64,000 nucleotides of DNA from Amycolatopsis jejuensis (GTDB lineage: Bacteria; Actinomycetota; Actinomycetes; Mycobacteriales; Pseudonocardiaceae). Below are positions 63,548 through 64,000 of the stretch, in pieces. Made by a program: the position numbers and the translations under genes. The notes below the pieces were generated by a model. That model made no database searches, was not told where the DNA came from, and saw only the letters and a list, made by a program, of their open reading frames with translations. Within the stretch, counting starts at the first letter, position 1; each line of letters starts with the position of its first letter. The stretch is from contig NZ_JNYZ01000043.1 in NCBI RefSeq assembly GCF_000717335.1, positions 1 through 64,000 on the forward strand, in the 5' to 3' direction.

Positions 63548-64000
63548 TCAGGTGCGGGCGCCCGCGAGGAGGTACCGCAGGCCGTCCGGGAAGGTACGGC
63601 GCCAGCCTGCGTGCTCGTGTCCTCCGGGGTACTCGTCATACCCGACGTCGCAGCCTTTGGCGAGCAGCACGTCTCGCAGGTGGCGGTTGGTGGTCAGCAG
63701 GTTGGGACCGGTGCCGAGCGGCTGGGTTTCGAGGGTGCCGGCGGCGATCCAGAACCTGGTCGCCGCGCGGGGTGCGGTGGCGAACTGCCGGGTGAGCCAT
63801 TCCGGTTCGTCGTCACGGCCTAGCGGGTACGGGCCCTCGCCGCTGCCGTAGATTCCGCGCTCGCCCCACCAGAAAGAGCCGGACAGGGACAGCACACCAC
63901 CGAACAGGTCCGGCCGGGTGTAGGCGAGCCAGGCCGCGCCGAGGCCGCCGTAGCTGGCTCCGGAGACGATCGTGGTCCGCGGATCAGTACCGGCGTTGCA
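63548..64000 (-). CDS. esterase-family (enterochelin esterase-like) hydrolase, N-terminus beyond window
   Basis: The C-terminal 151 codons are in the window. The nucleophile elbow GASYGGLGAA is followed by LSGSFWWGERG and the end motif GHEHAGWRRTFPDGLRYLL with the catalytic His. This pattern is that of Fes/esterase-D-like alpha/beta hydrolases that cleave siderophore or lipid esters. The start lies to the right of the window. Confidence 0.82.
   Translation of the reverse strand, partial: CNAGTDPRTTIVSGASYGGLGAAWLAYTRPDLFGGVLSLSGSFWWGERGIYGSGEGPYPLGRDDEPEWLTRQFATAPRAATRFWIAAGTLETQPLGTGPNLLTTNRHLRDVLLAKGCDVGYDEYPGGHEHAGWRRTFPDGLRYLLAGART

Overview
The window looks like a chromosome segment of a high-GC actinomycete of the Pseudonocardiaceae, most likely Amycolatopsis or a close relative. 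The reasons are the very high third-position GC, frequent GTG starts, ATGA/GTGA start-stop overlaps, and a gene order that matches the known actinobacterial core block: amt-glnK-glnD-ffh-rpsP-khpA-rimM-trmD-rplS-lepB-rnhB-DUF2469-yraN-comM-dprA-xerC-whiG-(M23)-rpsB-tsf-pyrH-frr-cdsA-rlmN. No rRNA, tRNA or CRISPR was seen. The genus is an inference from style and synteny, not from a marker search.

Layout. 1-2.4 kb: a DUF222/HNH-type gene running off the left edge behind a perfect LexA (SOS) box, an RlmA-type 23S rRNA methyltransferase, and a 31-bp minisatellite. 2.5-6.5 kb: the nitrogen-sensing operon amt-glnK-glnD. 6.6-20.4 kb: an accessory block that separates glnD from ffh. It holds a MarR gene with a decayed partial copy of itself, then a catabolic cluster in four transcription units (acyl-CoA ligase, SCP2-type thiolase, DUF35 partner; B12-dependent acyl-CoA mutase in two subunits with an IclR regulator; MFS importer and cyclase-family hydrolase; second cyclase-family hydrolase, EthD-like protein, nitrilase-type amidase), and an ABC exporter. 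A 29-bp motif recurs at all three promoter regions that serve those four units, which marks the cluster as one regulon.

20.5-43.2 kb is mostly housekeeping: SRP GTPase, ribosomal proteins and their maturation factors, tRNA modification, signal peptidase, RNase HII, DNA-processing genes, a WhiG/FliA-type sigma factor, an M23 protein, translation factors, UMP kinase and CdsA. Non-coding features include a 30-bp palindromic repeat array, a helically phased decamer array, and DnaA-box pairs near 30.87 and 38.23 kb. 43.2-51.7 kb is a second accessory block: MFS pump, VOC protein, methyltransferase, PadR repressor, an atypical 550-residue glutamyl-tRNA synthetase with a duplicated tail, small secreted proteins, and a dialkylglycine-decarboxylase-like aminotransferase with a divergent LysR gene.

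51.7-64 kb begins with rlmN and becomes a rearranged, defence-rich region. The 3' half of rlmN and the small gene after it occur twice, about 3 kb apart, around a cargo of gene fragments. The second rlmN copy is split by an IS21-family element with a clean 6-bp target duplication. Next come an AbiE-type toxin-antitoxin pair with a candidate operator, a TcmP/LCM-type methyltransferase, a Phd-type antitoxin with its toxin partner, and the end of an esterase that runs off the right edge. The strongest leads for something undescribed are the single-operator catabolic regulon (7.8-18.5 kb) and the mobile rlmN-3'/small-gene module (52.3-58.9 kb).
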